Source of the DNA: Motacilla alba alba
Lineage: Eukaryota > Chordata > Aves > Passeriformes > Motacillidae
Direction: 5' to 3'
NCBI RefSeq assembly: GCF_015832195.1
Contig: NC_052018.1
Location: 56,419,666 to 56,483,665, forward strand
DNA: 64,000 bases
The notes below the pieces were generated by a model, which was not told the origin of the DNA, did no database searches, and saw only the letters and a list, made by a program, of their open reading frames with translations. Both the position numbers and the translations under genes were made by a program. Of this stretch, positions 50,554 to 63,690 are shown one piece after another; within the stretch, counting starts at the first letter, position 1, and each line of letters starts with the position of its first letter.

Positions 50554-50668
50554 AGGTGGATGCCGGTGACGTTAATAGAGATGGATAGGAGAGGAGATGG
50601 AAGCCAAACCTAAGATAGCAGCAGAGATTAGGCAGGCATACGAAGGTAGCAAACAGAAAATATTGATT
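50554..50668 (+). repeat. Diverged direct repeat, copy B
   Basis: The partner of 49263-49373, offset by 1291 bases in the first part and 1295 in the last, so one small net indel separates them. The shared core GTGACGTTAAT is at 50566-50576 and the shared tail AGCAAACAGAAAATATTGATT ends at 50668. The family is unknown to me. Confidence 0.6.
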
Positions 50669-52487
50669 GCTGCTTAGTATAGGACTGTACTCCCAAGCAA
50701 GAGCACTCAGCTGACTCAGGAGGCTGTATTTTTCCTCTCACAATTTCACTAAGTCATTTCAGCAATTTTACCCTGTTACCTTCTTCCTCTCTGGCAAGTA
50801 AGAATAATTGCCTTCTTCATAATACACTGGCTCCAAGCCAGATAAGTATTCATGGCCCTTCAATCTTTTGTTAGTTTAGTTTCTCCTAGTTTTGTCTCAT
50901 TGTGGTTTTATAGATCAATGATTTTGCTGAAGTCCTCTGAGCTCCGTGACATTGCTCAGTTTAAAAGAGAAATGTTTGTGCTACTGCCAGTAATCTTATC
51001 CAGACCTTCTTCATACAGTATAGGATGAATCAACTGGACAACACGCAGCTCTTGCTGGGATAACATATACTCTGATGTATGCATGCTAACAGCACATTGG
51101 TAACTCAAAAAAGGACATGACCTAAATTCCCTGACAGCTGCTCTCCCCCAACAGCAATGCCCATATTTCCCAAGCTTATGGAGCACTGTCCATTTGGAGT
51201 CAATGAGGGAGAAGGAACAAAGACTTTACAGGATTTCTGACCAACCAACAAAGCACAGCTGGCAAGGGGATATGATTCAGGGAGGATGTGATACAACAAG
51301 AAGGCAGGTGGGAATCTGGTGACCAGTCAGTTACAAACACTGACTGTCCAAGAAACTAGCAACATAGCAAAAAGGATGCTTTATCCTCAACCTCCTTTGC
51401 CTCAGCAATGTTGGCATCAAAGCAGAACTTTAGAATATCAGGGCAGAAAAAAGTAGGAAAGTAGTTTCTAATTTATCAGATTGGAAGCACGGTGACTTCT
51501 GCAGCTGATCTGAGAGTTTACATCTTAGAACACCTTTTTGGGGTCTGGTCTTCCAAATACCAGAATAAATGCAGAGGCCTTATTGTATTCTTCATATAGA
51601 GTATATTGGGCTAATAGCTACAACATATGGCAAAGAAAGTTGCTGTTTACCTTTTGACTCCCTGCAGTAATTTACTGCATATATTTTTAGCTCTTTTTTC
51701 AAGGACCCTTATCCTAGAAGAATATGCACTCAAATCTCTAATGTATAAGGATTTCATTTACATTACAAAGACAACATCTTTTCACTAAAAGACTAACACA
51801 GGCAAGCTGAGAACATCTGCTGTTAGCAGTCCAGGTCATGCTGCCCTCAGACAGCTGCCAAGGCAGGAGCAGAAACAGGCTTGGACTTGTGGAGAAAAGC
51901 CACAAGGCTGCAGCCCAGCAGTTAGTACAAATCACTGAGTGTGCGTGCTCTGTGTGTGTCTGTGTGCTCCTGACAGAACCACAGGGACTCTCAGGCTGTG
52001 ACTACACTAGACCCTGCTGAAATACAGCCTAATCCTTTCTTGACAAAAATAGGTTGGAGTAACAAAGGTGTGCAAGGGCCAATATTTATATTTAAACAAC
52101 AAAATTGCCTAAGTCAATGCTGCGGACAACATTATAAAGGCTTCAGGAAAGCTAAAATTAAGGCAGGGCTCCACCAGGGCCAGAGAACAGCACCAATTTC
52201 CCACAGCCCCAACAGTCTAGATCAGTCTTAAATTAACTTCAAATTTCCTGGCCTCTGCTTAAGCTTCTCATTTATTAAAATATCAGATAAGGACTGTTAA
52301 GGTTAATTTCCTCATATTTTTTTGAAGAAAATTAAAAAATCTTTAATGCAGGCTTGCACCCAGAAAAGAACTGTATTTTTCCATCGTCTGAGCTGGAATG
52401 TGAAGGGAGATGAAGTATGGTAAAGCAAAAAGAGTCTGGAATTCTCAATAAGGAGATGAAGAAAAATAATAATGAGCAAACAGCACT
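50669..52487. other. Non-coding stretch, no gene recognised
   Basis: Unique sequence with a small TG-rich patch near 51940-51970. No exon or transposon is recognised. Confidence 0.6.
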
Positions 52488-53382
52488 GGGGACAGTCCTG
52501 TTTAATATCTTAATCAATTATTTGGGCAAGGGGATTGAGGAACACCCTCAGTAAGTTAGAAGACAGCACTAAGTTCTTCAGGAGTGTTGATCTGCTGGAG
52601 GGAAGCTGTGCAGAGGGACCTGGACAGGCTGGATCCATGGGCCAAGGCCTAGTGCCAGGTCCTGCACTTGGACCCAGTGCAGCACTCCAGGCTGTGGGAA
52701 GAGTGGCTGGAAAGCTGCCCCTTGGAAAAGGACCTGGGAGTGCTGGTCAACAGCGGCTGAACATGGGCCAGCGTGTGCCCAAGTGGCCAATGTCATCTTG
52801 GCCTGGATCAGCAACAGTGCTGCCAGCAGCACCAGGGCAGGGCTTGTCCCCCTGTACTCAACACTGGTGAGGCCACACCTCAAATCCTGAGCCCAGCTGG
52901 GCGCCTCACAACAAGAATGACATTGGGATGCTGGAGTGAGTCCATAGAAGGGCAATGGAGCTTGTGAAGGGTAAAGAGAATACATCCCTCAGCAGCTGAG
53001 GGAGCTGGGGGCTGTTTAGCCTGGAAAAAAGGAGGCTCAGAGGGATCTGAATAATCTCTACAATTGTCTGAAAGGAGGCAGTAGCCAGGTTGGGTGGGCC
53101 TCTTCTGCCAGACAACCAGTGACAAGATGAGGAAATTGCTTTAAGCTCTTCCAGGGGAGTTTCAGACTGGACATGCAGAAGAACTTATTCACTGAAAGGG
53201 TGGTGAAGCTTGGAACAAGCTGTCCAGAGGGGTGGTGGAGTCGCCACCCCTGGCGGTGATCAAGAAATGAGTGGATGTGGCACTTACTGCTATGCTTTAG
53301 TTGGCATGGCGGTGTTTGGTCAAAGGCTGGACCCTGTGACCTTGAAGGTCTTTTCCAACCTTAACAATTCTATAATTCTATG
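52488..53382 (+). mobile_element. CR1 LINE 3' part of about 900 bp, including the end of ORF2
   Basis: The copy begins within the reverse-transcriptase end ('gggacagtcctgtttaatat', 'caggagtgttgatctgctgg', 'gggacctggacaggctgga'). It continues through the typical ORF2 C-terminal region ('aggacctgggagtgctggtc', 'cagggcagggcttgtccccc', 'tgtactcaacactggtgagg') and ends in the 3' region ('ctggacatgcagaagaac', 'ctgtccagagg', 'ccttgaaggtcttttccaac') and ATTCTATAATTCTATG. Relative to typical CR1 it lacks about 25 bases near 52650. Several frameshifts and stops break the coding frame, so the frames on both strands here are shadows. Confidence 0.95.
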
Positions 53383-55158
53383 AAAACAAACAAAAAACAA
53401 AAGTGAATGGTTGGAAGAAGGAATAAACCTAGAGAAAGAATGTCCTGTGCTGCAACTGAGGGCAAAGAGTACCTTGCTTTCCTACACTGGAAAGCCAAGT
53501 CAACATAAACTCCCGTGTCTTGAAGTCAGCATCTGTGTCCTCACATCAAAATACCTCACATGAGGTTAAGAGCAAGCAGCAGGCATGCATGACTGCATAG
53601 AGAAGAAGGATCTGGACTGAAGAGCAATTCACAAGAGAAACAAAAAGCCCTCTTGACCTGTTTTCTCTCTGCCTTTGATATCAAGGACCCTTATCCTGCA
53701 GTCAGCTGCAGCAATTGGGTACCTGTGGCCAGCCATGCACTAAACTTTACAGCATGGGGGGACTAAAGTACATTAACAAAATGTATGAATGAAAGTAAAT
53801 TTCAAAGTAAATTATTTTTGTTTTTACATTTCCCCTCCTATGTCCATGTTACCATTAGCAGTCAGGCCAAAGCCTTTTTTTATTTCTTCCCATTAGTAAC
53901 TGTGTAGTAGAAATATCTCAGAGACTCTCAGAGAGCAATACTATCTCATAGATTGTTCAGACCTCAGTATTGTGTCTTAAGGAGAGGGAAAAAAGGTTTT
54001 TTACTCCTTTTTAATACCTGACACTGAGCACACACTCCCACATCAACAGAAGTTAATCATATAGCTACAAAATCTTCCCAGTTATGTCAGCACTTTGTTC
54101 TTCCCCCTCCCTGCCACCAGCAGAAACAAAAATTTAAGCCTACAATATATTGAGCAGGAGATGGAAAACATCTTTATCCCTACAGAGGTACAGAGAACCT
54201 GGACCAGGAGATCCTCTGAACATTAGAGGAGGAAAACTAACCCTGGAAGATGCTTTGAAAAAGACAATGTGAAGCTGATAGGCCCTGGTTTCCAATACCA
54301 AAAGAAACAAACAGAGTGAAACTTCACTACAAAAATAAATACTTGGATCTCCATTGTACTTCTGAATGCTACATTAAGCATCAGTTCTTTTCAGTTGAGA
54401 GACAGCATTTTTTTTAGATTTCTCAAAGGATTTGGATGCTCTATTGTGGCTAGACTGTGATCTGGCTTCACTTCCCACAAATCAATATCAAATGCAGAGA
54501 AGCAACCTGCTACACAGGCATTTTGCAGACAAAAATAGTGCAGAGCCTAATCAGGAATCTTGTGGCAGGAAACAGGCCTTCCTACAACAGGAAGCATAGG
54601 AAAGACTACTGGAGACAGCCGTCCTAAAGCGGCTGCCTTGCCAAAAAAGACAAAATGGCTGTATACTGGCAACTCTTGCAGCAGGAAATCACTGAATTAA
54701 GTACTCAATCTACTGAGCAATTTAGTGTGTCATCTGCTTCCTGGCAACAGATATTTGGAATCACTTTTACATTGCATTTCAGCTGTATCTCATAATTAGG
54801 TTGAGTACAGTGTCTTCTCCAGTAAGCAAAGAGGTCAAGGTCAGAGGCTTTTCTGACTCCTACCCAAAATAAATATTTTTAACCCTTTTCCTTTCTTAAT
54901 TTTCATCATTTTATCATTTCTAATTTAGGGGCCTGACATTCCTGTTTCTAGTCTGATTTGGGGCCTGGGCAGACTGACTCACTGATATAAGTCTGCCAAA
55001 GTTAACTGTGGTCTCCATGGGGCAGTACAGCAGTCTGATAGAAGCTAAATATCAGGGCACAGTGAAACAGGGAAAAGAAGACCAGTGGATTCTCCCTGTG
55101 ATTTTTTTGATGGAGTGTCAGGAAACTTTTCAGGAAGTTTCTTCTCAACGTATGTAAA
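53383..55158. other. Non-coding stretch, no gene recognised
   Basis: Unique AT-rich sequence between a CR1 copy and the polypurine satellite. It starts with a short A/C-rich stretch just after the CR1 end, probably derived from the insertion tail. Confidence 0.6.
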
Positions 55159-55675
<517 letters not shown>

Positions 55676-55816
55676 TATTTTTTAGACTTGGTACCCATGT
55701 ATTAATGCAGACAGTTGATAAATTTAGGTATTTGTTCAATCCTTACCTAATATATGTTTGCACATATCACTGAAGACACAAAATGCAGTTTTTGTTCCTT
55801 CATTGTTTCCTTAACA

Positions 55817-56433
55817 CAGAAAGGCTAAGGTTGGAAAGGACCTCTGGAGGTCATCTGGTCCAAGTGCTCTGCTCAAGCAGGGTCTTCTGGAGTCAGTTAC
55901 ACCATGTCCAAATGGCTTTTTAATGTCTTCAAGGATGGAGTCTTTACAATCTCTCTGGCCAGTGTGCCAGTGCTCAGTCCTCTTCAGAATAGAAAAATGT
56001 TTCCTGATGTTCAGATGGCATCTCCATTATTTGAGTTTCTGCCCATTACTTTTTGTTCTATCATTGGTCACCACTGAAATGAGCCTGGCTCCATCCTCTT
56101 TACATCCTCCTTCAGGTATTAATATATATTGAGCTATATTATATTGAGGACCCATTGCAATTGCTCTTCTCTAGATTGAACAGTTCCAACTCTCCTAGCC
56201 TTTCCTCATAGGAGAGATGCTCTCATTCCTCAGTTATCTTTGTAGCCCTTCAGTAGACTCTCTCAGCTGTGTTCAATGTCTTTTCTGTACTGAGGATCCC
56301 AGAACTGGGTCCAGCACTCCAAGCAGGGACCCACCAGTGGTGAAGAGAGTGGCAGGATCACCTCCCTCACCACGCTGGCGACACTCTTCCTAACACAGCT
56401 CAGGATACTACTGGCTTTCTTTGCAGCAAGACA
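55817..56433 (-). mobile_element. CR1 LINE, 3' part of about 615 bp
   Basis: On the plus strand the reversed CR1 end opens with 'aggttggaaaggacctctgg', 'aggtcatctggtccaag' and 'ctcaagcagggtcttctgg'. It continues through 'atgtttcctgatgttcagat', 'ctcctagcctttcctcatag', 'cagaactgggtccagcactc' and 'tactggctttctttgcagc'. An AT-rich insertion or expansion lies near 56118-56150. It starts about 140 bp after the polypurine satellite. There is no coding capacity. Confidence 0.93.
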
Positions 56434-59149
56434 TGTCTAACACAATCCTTGTGGTTTTGTCGTTGGCTTTTGAAAACAGACAATAGACTGTGGATAAAAA
56501 CTTCTGCACATGAGAGAAAGAAGCCAGACAACAGATAATCACAATGACAGAGTACAATTTTCTGCTGTCGCATAGCAAAACGTGCATGCCATATTTAAAA
56601 AGAATTCATGTCATTGTGGCCAAAGGAGAGAGAATGTTACAGCCAATTAGTTGTGAATTTTTTTAGCACAGTTATGTAAAGTAACTGAGTTTGCATAAAA
56701 TGACTGATGCCAGTTAGATTTGCTGCAGTCAGTGATGTCCATCTACTACTCTGGTCACTACAGAAAATCTCCCACTTCAGGAGATTTGGAAATTGTGAAG
56801 TGCCACATGCTAGAGACTTCTAGATGTCTTTCATATTTGTTGAGTCAGGAGGCACTAAGTCTATGGCAAAATGAGACCAACAGCAATAATAATCACCTCA
56901 ATTCAGCTTCAACTGTTCTGAGAAAAAAGCCCATCTGGTTTCTTATTCTATCCTAATAGTTTCAACATACATTATAAGTGCAGGTTTTTATGTCTGAGGA
57001 GACTGGCTAACAACATTATATTTACAGCAAGCAATGGAAAATAGTTTTTGGAGGAAAGCTCACTCTTTCAAAAGGACATGTGCCAAGTTTATAATATACA
57101 TGAGTCAGGAGGATCATGAACACTTCACACTTTGCTAGAAAGAAATGACAAGCAAATTTTGAATTATAATGCAGAGACTAAAGTTTTAACCAAAACTTAA
57201 AGAACGGTGTTACCATTTCTCAATGATGTGTTTGCTTCTTTAGTTTTCTTGGTTCTTTTCTGTCACATTCTTTGGTTTATTATTTGTCATGTTTTTAAAA
57301 GCTTCCCGTGGCAGAAACAACCTCCTATGAGCATTAAACACTTGGCCAAGGTTCAGTGTCAGAATAAGAAACTGCACTTAAGTTAATGCTTTTGCAGTTA
57401 AGAGTTTTTTGACATTTAAACATTACCAGACAATTCTGCAGAAAGAGCTGATGTGTGACAGGACTTGATGAATTTCTATGTGTGCAGGTTGCTGCTCTAT
57501 TTTACTCCATACAGCTGGACTGTACTAGGTAAAATATGGGAGAGGATCAGGATGAAAGCTGAAGAATTTAAGGATGGAATAAACACTTCTGAAGTCTAGG
57601 CCTTATGTCAGAATAAAATTTATTCATTTGTTGCTGTTTCCATTGTTTCTGTTCTCTCATATTCTTCTGCTTTGCCTCAGAAATAGGAGTATGTGCAGTT
57701 CAGTGAGATGGTTTTCCCGTGTTAATGTGAAAGGATGAAGCATGTGACGTTTCTTTTTCCCTGCACTGAAAATACAAAAGAGTCTGTCTGTTATCTTGTC
57801 TCCTCCAGACCCTATCCCTGAGCTTGGAGACATTTGAGTCCCCAGTGCTCCTTCCAGCTACTTGCTACACGTCTAGAAGTTAAATTCTCCAAATATATAT
57901 AAATCAAAGCAAGACCAAGACTACCTGTGTCTAAACAACCCTCTGGCTCCCTAAGTTGTACTAATAGGGCAAAAACCAAACAGGCAAGAGTTTTCAAAGC
58001 AAACCCACAAGGATCTTGTCCTTGTCCTAAACTCCCTGCCAGTAGCTGAGATCCCTGATCCATCTGAACAGCACTTAAATTTAGGGGTTTTGCTCAGCCA
58101 GAATATACCTAAGACAGCATATGTTCAGTGAACTCTCTAAACAGACACAGAAGGGCAGCTCTGTCTGAAGAAATTCCACTTTGCATAGACCAGTTTAATA
58201 ATTATTAGACCAGAAAGAGAGAGAAAACAAACCTACAACCTAGGAGCTGGGACAGCCTCCGGCAGGGCACACAAGGTAAAATGCGAGTTCACAGTAGACA
58301 GAGGAAAGAAAAAGAGGACAGTCCCTGCTGCCCCAAATGCACAAGGCTTGCTCTGACCACTGATAGAAATGTACTGGTGCTGTCACCTTTGCCTAGCTCC
58401 TCTCCTACACATTTAAGTGAGGTCCTGACACCAGAAAACATCTAGTCAGAATTGAAGACTCCTCTATGGCCCAGAATAAAACTTGTTTCTCTTTCCCTAA
58501 GCAGGGAGCCTTGGCCAGCTCTGCAACAGGAATCTCACCTGAGATCTGGTGCCGAACACATCCTCTTGAACATCTTATCTCGGTGGTTGATTGTAAAAAC
58601 AGGCCATGCTGCAAGTACCATGAAATTTCACAGTGAAGACTGGTGCTTATTTCCTGCAAGAATGCCCTGTTGATACTACCTCAATTTTGGCCTCTCCTGG
58701 CATGAGAGAGATTTTCAATGGAGCAAAGGAGTGAAAGAAAAGGAAGGAAACTAAAAGAAGGCAAAACAAAGAAAAAGGGAAACTTGGACTGAGAAGGGGA
58801 AGGCATTTGGAAGAGAGTAATGTAGATAAGGTGTGTAAAGTCTGGTGTTCCATTGTGTTGCTTTAGTTCTGCCAAGACACAGGTAGGAGATGAGAAGACA
58901 TAAAAATATGGCAAGTGGTCCTGGAAGGACTGACTTCTATCTGGCACCACACATCTCTAATGCTTCATCAGTATTAATGACTGTGCAGAACTTGCAAAGG
59001 GCATGCAAAGCACAGTTGCCCAAGATCCTACTCCATTCAAATCATTATCAGTTCCCTTTCTGGCCCTTTCCTTCCTGCTAGACACAGAATTATACCAGAA
59101 TCCCAGTATCTAACGTCCCTGAACCACAGAAAAGTTTTGATGATCAACC
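56434..59149. other. Non-coding stretch with a possible LTR relic
   Basis: Mostly unique AT-rich sequence. Near 58410-58560 are features reminiscent of an LTR end (TTTAAG, AATAAA at 58475-58480, then TGGTGCC at 58547), too weak to call as a feature. No coding exon is seen. Confidence 0.5.
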
Positions 59150-59345
59150 TCTTGATCCGTGAATTACGCACATGGACGGAGTTCAGATGCTGACCCAAAT
59201 CAGGATTTCGCAAGTTGGAAACACTTGAAATTCAAAAGAAAGTTGCAAATTACAAAAACAGCTCAAGTCTCCCGGCATATTGTGGGACAGACGTCCATTA
59301 GCACAATTTCACATGGAAACTAGGTGGGTGGGTAAAGCGATTGAG
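59150..59345. other. Candidate conserved non-coding element
   Basis: About 195 bases with seven CpG dinucleotides in an AT-rich, CpG-poor neighbourhood, no repeat signature and balanced composition. It includes ATTACGCA (C/EBP- or HLF-like) and TTTCGCAAG-type motifs. CpG retention suggests either constraint or chronic lack of methylation. Conservation has not been tested. Confidence 0.25.
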
Positions 59346-61539
59346 TTCAAATGCAAGGGTGGATGATGAGAGGTGAATAGGGAGCTGAGGGTGGAATGTT
59401 AGCAGCACCACCCTTGATTTCCTTTTAACCTAATATAGCCAGGCACGTATCCACCAAGCAGTGCAGCATGTAACCACTGACTCCTCCATCTGAGAAAAAC
59501 AGAAGAGAAAATTGAAATTAATTTTCAGAGCATTGTATTTGCACTTTGTCTTTTCTGTTACTTTTAACTTTCTAAGACTGCTTAAGGCAATAAATGAAAT
59601 GACAAAGAGGGAATTTAAATAAGTTCTAAATATGATGCAAACGCCACAGCTTACATGTGCTTTGCAACGGCATTGTTCCTTTCAGTAGCAGAGCCACAGA
59701 AATTATTTTAATGGCAGTGGTCAGCCCAGTGCTCCAAACATGGGCCTATTCAAGTAGGCAACTTAGAAACATGGCAGAGCTGTTCCAAGATGCTCAGCAA
59801 CAGGTGAGTTCTTCAGAAAAGAAGTTGGTTAATACTGAGTTGGGTGAAGAAGTCCCAAAAGTCTGCACCACTTCGAAAAGTTTCAGCACTTCATAGTCAC
59901 CTACCAGTTTGCGTCTTTGATAAATCTTGCTTAGTAGGGAATTCTGCCGCTTGTGGCAGTGGTCTCCCATTCCAAGCCTAAGACTTGATCCCTAGAATGT
60001 CATAAGCAATACACCACTTGAGCACAAACAAGCAGAAAGCTTACACAACAGTGGCTGCATTGCAGAGCATGGAACTGCAAATAGGACAGGGCAAAAAACT
60101 CCCTTTCAGTCAAAGACAAGACAGTGGTAAAGAAAGAACATTAATTTAACATTAATTTTTTGGGTATAAACACCTCCTGTAGAGATCCAACAATGAAAGT
60201 CTTACTTCTTCCTAGCCTGACCCTGAAACCATGAGAGAAAGAATTGACAGGCTGAGGACATTTGTAGGATGGACAAGCACATTGCTCTAGAGGTTCTGAC
60301 ATTTTCCCTCTGAACCTTAGTAAAGAAACTTGGTTGTGGAAGTTGCACAGTGCAGAAAGCACAGCATGCCTGCTGTGAAAGAAATGAGTCTGACAGTCAA
60401 GTTGGAAATTACAGTGCCACCCTGAATGAAACTGAAGTTGTTATGCAATATCTATTAGGGCAGGTGGCTTGAGGGCACAAAAAGGTTTACCTCTCCTCGA
60501 CTTTTAGAGGCAAACTTCAGCTGTTCTTTGTGCATTCATGTCTGCACACAATACCAGAAACTATTAAACACAGGTTCTTATGTTGTGTATATGAAAAATA
60601 ATACTTGTTCATTTTTTTAGAAAGGCCAGAAAGACCATTGTGAAAGCAGTTTGAGTGTTACAAATGAAAACAGCAAGTTAAAATCTGCAAGCACAATAGC
60701 CCATAGCAGGACCTCTAGACAAATTCCTCAAAGGTCACAGCACCATTATCTGGTAAAAAAGTGCCAGCAGGCATCTTATTCCAAGTAACTGTTTGTTTTT
60801 AAAATACAATTCTTCTTTTCTAGCACAAGTAATTCCACTAAGAAACAAATGACCACTTCCACAAAGGTTTTAAGTATACCTACTTTGTCAGCATTATGTC
60901 ACCACTTCAAGTTCAGCAGAGAAACTTTTTGTAATAAAATTATCTCTACCTATTATTGTTCAAAACCTTCTTAACTACCACAACTGGCACAAAAACCCAC
61001 TTAACTGAATCTGCTAGTCCAGCAAAAGCTGCAGGTGAAGCTCTCTAACTACCTAAGTTGTAGGCAGAAAGACAACAAAACTCATCTGCATCTTGAAGTG
61101 GTTGCATACAGATTGTTTCCCATCCACATTTCCTCTGGCAGAATAATGTATGGGGCATGACACTCTCACTTGCCTTCTGATTAATATCCCCAAACCCTGA
61201 GAACACAATTAAAAGCTCAACAAAATATTACTATGTCGTCCTTACCCTTTGGCTTCCAAAGTATTATTACTGATCTAATAAAACACTATTTCATACCCAA
61301 ACACAAAACTACTGCTGACTGGATCTCTTAGACTATTGACTGAAAAGTCTGGCAGCTTCCCAACTTTTTTTAGCTGCTTCATTTCTACAAAAGAACACAA
61401 TGTTTTTATTTGATTTATGTGAATTTTCTCCTCCATGTTTAAAAAGCCCAGTTAAGCATGATCAGGAATATTAAATATGTGAGGAGAAAAAAAAAAGCAC
61501 TTAAATAAAAAGTAGTGAGTTTACGTAGGCCATTCTGCA
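59346..61539. other. Non-coding stretch, no gene recognised
   Basis: AT-rich unique DNA without a recognisable exon, RNA gene or transposon. Confidence 0.6.
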
Positions 61540-62015
61540 TGCCACAACTAAATCTTTTAAGTCCCATTATGCTTTGTAGCTATTTATAGCCATGTATGTC
61601 CATCATTTGCATCCTATAGTTTGGGGTTTCTTTTCCAGATATAAACAGAGCTTCCTCCCTGCCTTTGTTTATGTGTCTGCCTGTCAGCGTAGCGCCAGCG
61701 ACTGTCTCTGCACTTTGCTGCTGCTGCTCCCTCATCCTGTTTATAGGTCAGCGATGGCTTCCATCGCCTCCCCGCTGCTGAGCAGAACTTCCCATAGCAC
61801 TTCAGGATGTTTTAGTCACTTTAACCTGTGCCGCCAGCCTGGAGCCAAATGTCTCCTCTTTGAGCTAGTGATGCAGGCAGCATTTGCCTCAATCAAACAC
61901 AGCTTTTATTTCCTGGGAAGACTAAACCTTTTCAACTGTTCCTTGCATGGAAATGCAGCTGGTTCCTATTCATTGTTCCTTGCAAAGACCATAGACAGAC
62001 ACACAGCTGAAGGGT
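61540..62015. other. Candidate conserved non-coding element with an open frame
   Basis: A 475-base block of balanced composition without repeat signature. It holds CTATTTATAG (a good MEF2-type core) near 61580-61589, a CpG cluster (61689-61699, 61752-61777) and a 141-codon open frame on the plus strand that matches no protein known to me. Local composition differs clearly from the AT-rich flanks. A conserved enhancer or an exon of an unannotated transcript are the options; the frame alone is not convincing. Confidence 0.3.
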
Positions 62016-63539
62016 GAAAAATTACTTGTACCCTTTCAGTTCCAAGCAGATGAAGCCTCCCACTGGACAGCATCCTTGCCTGCCACTGAATGTGGAGAAA
62101 ACAAAAAGATACCTCTTAATTAGATATCAGTTTTTCATTTTCAAATCTAGCAATGTCAATGGTCCTTAATACAAGAATTCTTTAGGTATTTACTTCAACA
62201 GAAGACACAGCAAGAAAAACAAGCCAGCAACATCATGTGATGAACACACACAAGACACTGGAGGAAGAAGAAAATCAGCTGTTGAGCACAGAGCCAGTTG
62301 CTCAAATGGAACCAGAAAGAAAAGTGTCTATATCCCCAGAGCACTGAGAGAGGATTGTTCCTCCAAGAAAGCCAGAAGAAGATTAATAAATCCAGGACCT
62401 CTGATGAACATTATGACTTTGTGCTTTATGAAATCCATAGGAATAGGAGTGTAGCACTTTTACAGATCACCTTTCCCAGTTACAAACACATAGTAGCAGA
62501 GAACTATTAGTAAATTCAGAATATTTTGGTCAGAGGTTGTTGAAAGACAATTAAGTCTGTCTCCACAGCTCACAACCTCCTCCATATTACTGCCTTATAA
62601 TTCAGGGTCCATCTGCATCTGTCAGGCAGGAGTATGCAGACATCTCCTTTGACAGCAAGATCACACAATCTATTTTACAACACACCCTGCTAACAATTTT
62701 TGCAGGGGTTGTGGTGTGCTTCACAATTGTTCATGTGCTACCTTGATGCATTTTGCTATTTATAAAGACACCCAAATAACATACACTGTTTAAACTCCTC
62801 TTTAGGCTGGAAGATGGAGTGCAATAAATCAAAATAAAAATGACCTGATAGTGAAAGTTTAACATTGATCTTAGCTATCACTTGTGCCTTTTAAAAATTT
62901 TCTTCCTGGTCTTTACACTAATGTCAAAAAACATGATGTACAAGAAATTCAACATCCCAAGTTAAAAGTATATTTTATGAACAGTTGAACAAAATTATTA
63001 TATCATCAAAGCATTGTTGGAATGTAGATTAAGTTAAGCACATGGTATAAATGCATATCCTTAGACAAAAAGGCTTATCTAATCATTATGTTTCTTTAGA
63101 TTCCACTGTAAACTTTTAAAAACCTTTTACTATAATAAATAGTTGGTGATTCAAGGCAGCTTTCTCTGCACTCAACAGCCACTGATCTGTGTTGTGTGAC
63201 AAGATCACAACTTCACATGACCCAATGTGATTGAGCTTTGCAAATGCTGTTATGAATCTCATGATATAGCTCATATTTTTCTGTGATAACACCAGCTCCT
63301 GGAGTCATATGAACAAGTATGAATCTGTTTGGGTTTCCTGCTTCATAAGAAAGCATATCTTCATCCCACATTTTGGGAAGATGAAGTTGAAAGATCTGAA
63401 ATGATTAGAAAACACACAAGATCCTAATACTTAATTTTTTTTTTACCCCTAGGTATGCTTAGATTCCACTTCTTGTTGTACTCCATACCTTTTTTACAGT
63501 GCAAGAGATTATAGCTATGTTTATCATTTCCTCATTTTG
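62016..63539. other. Non-coding stretch, no gene recognised
   Basis: AT-rich unique sequence with no recognisable feature. Confidence 0.6.
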
Positions 63540-63690
63540 TGACACCGAAAAAATGTCACTGTACAAAAAACTGCCTCACTTCGGTAGTGCTGAAGGGGAG
63601 AGGTCCATTTTGATTCGGTTTAATATCTTAGCAAAAGACCAGTGGAAGAGCTAATTACGATACTTTTCATTAGCATAATCACAACACTGT
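63540..63690. other. Candidate conserved non-coding element
   Basis: A 150-base block that includes 'cttcggtagtgc', 'gattcggtttaat', 'gctaattacgat' and 'cattagcataatc'. It has TAAT/ATTA homeodomain cores, an octamer-like ATTAGCAT and several retained CpGs in a CpG-poor flank. The resemblance to developmental enhancers is compositional only. Confidence 0.22.

Noticed and set aside
52535..53125. Several overlapping frames of 64-135 codons on both strands
   Set aside because: They lie inside the CR1 3' region, are in frames other than the ancestral ORF2 or cross its frameshifts, and are not genes.
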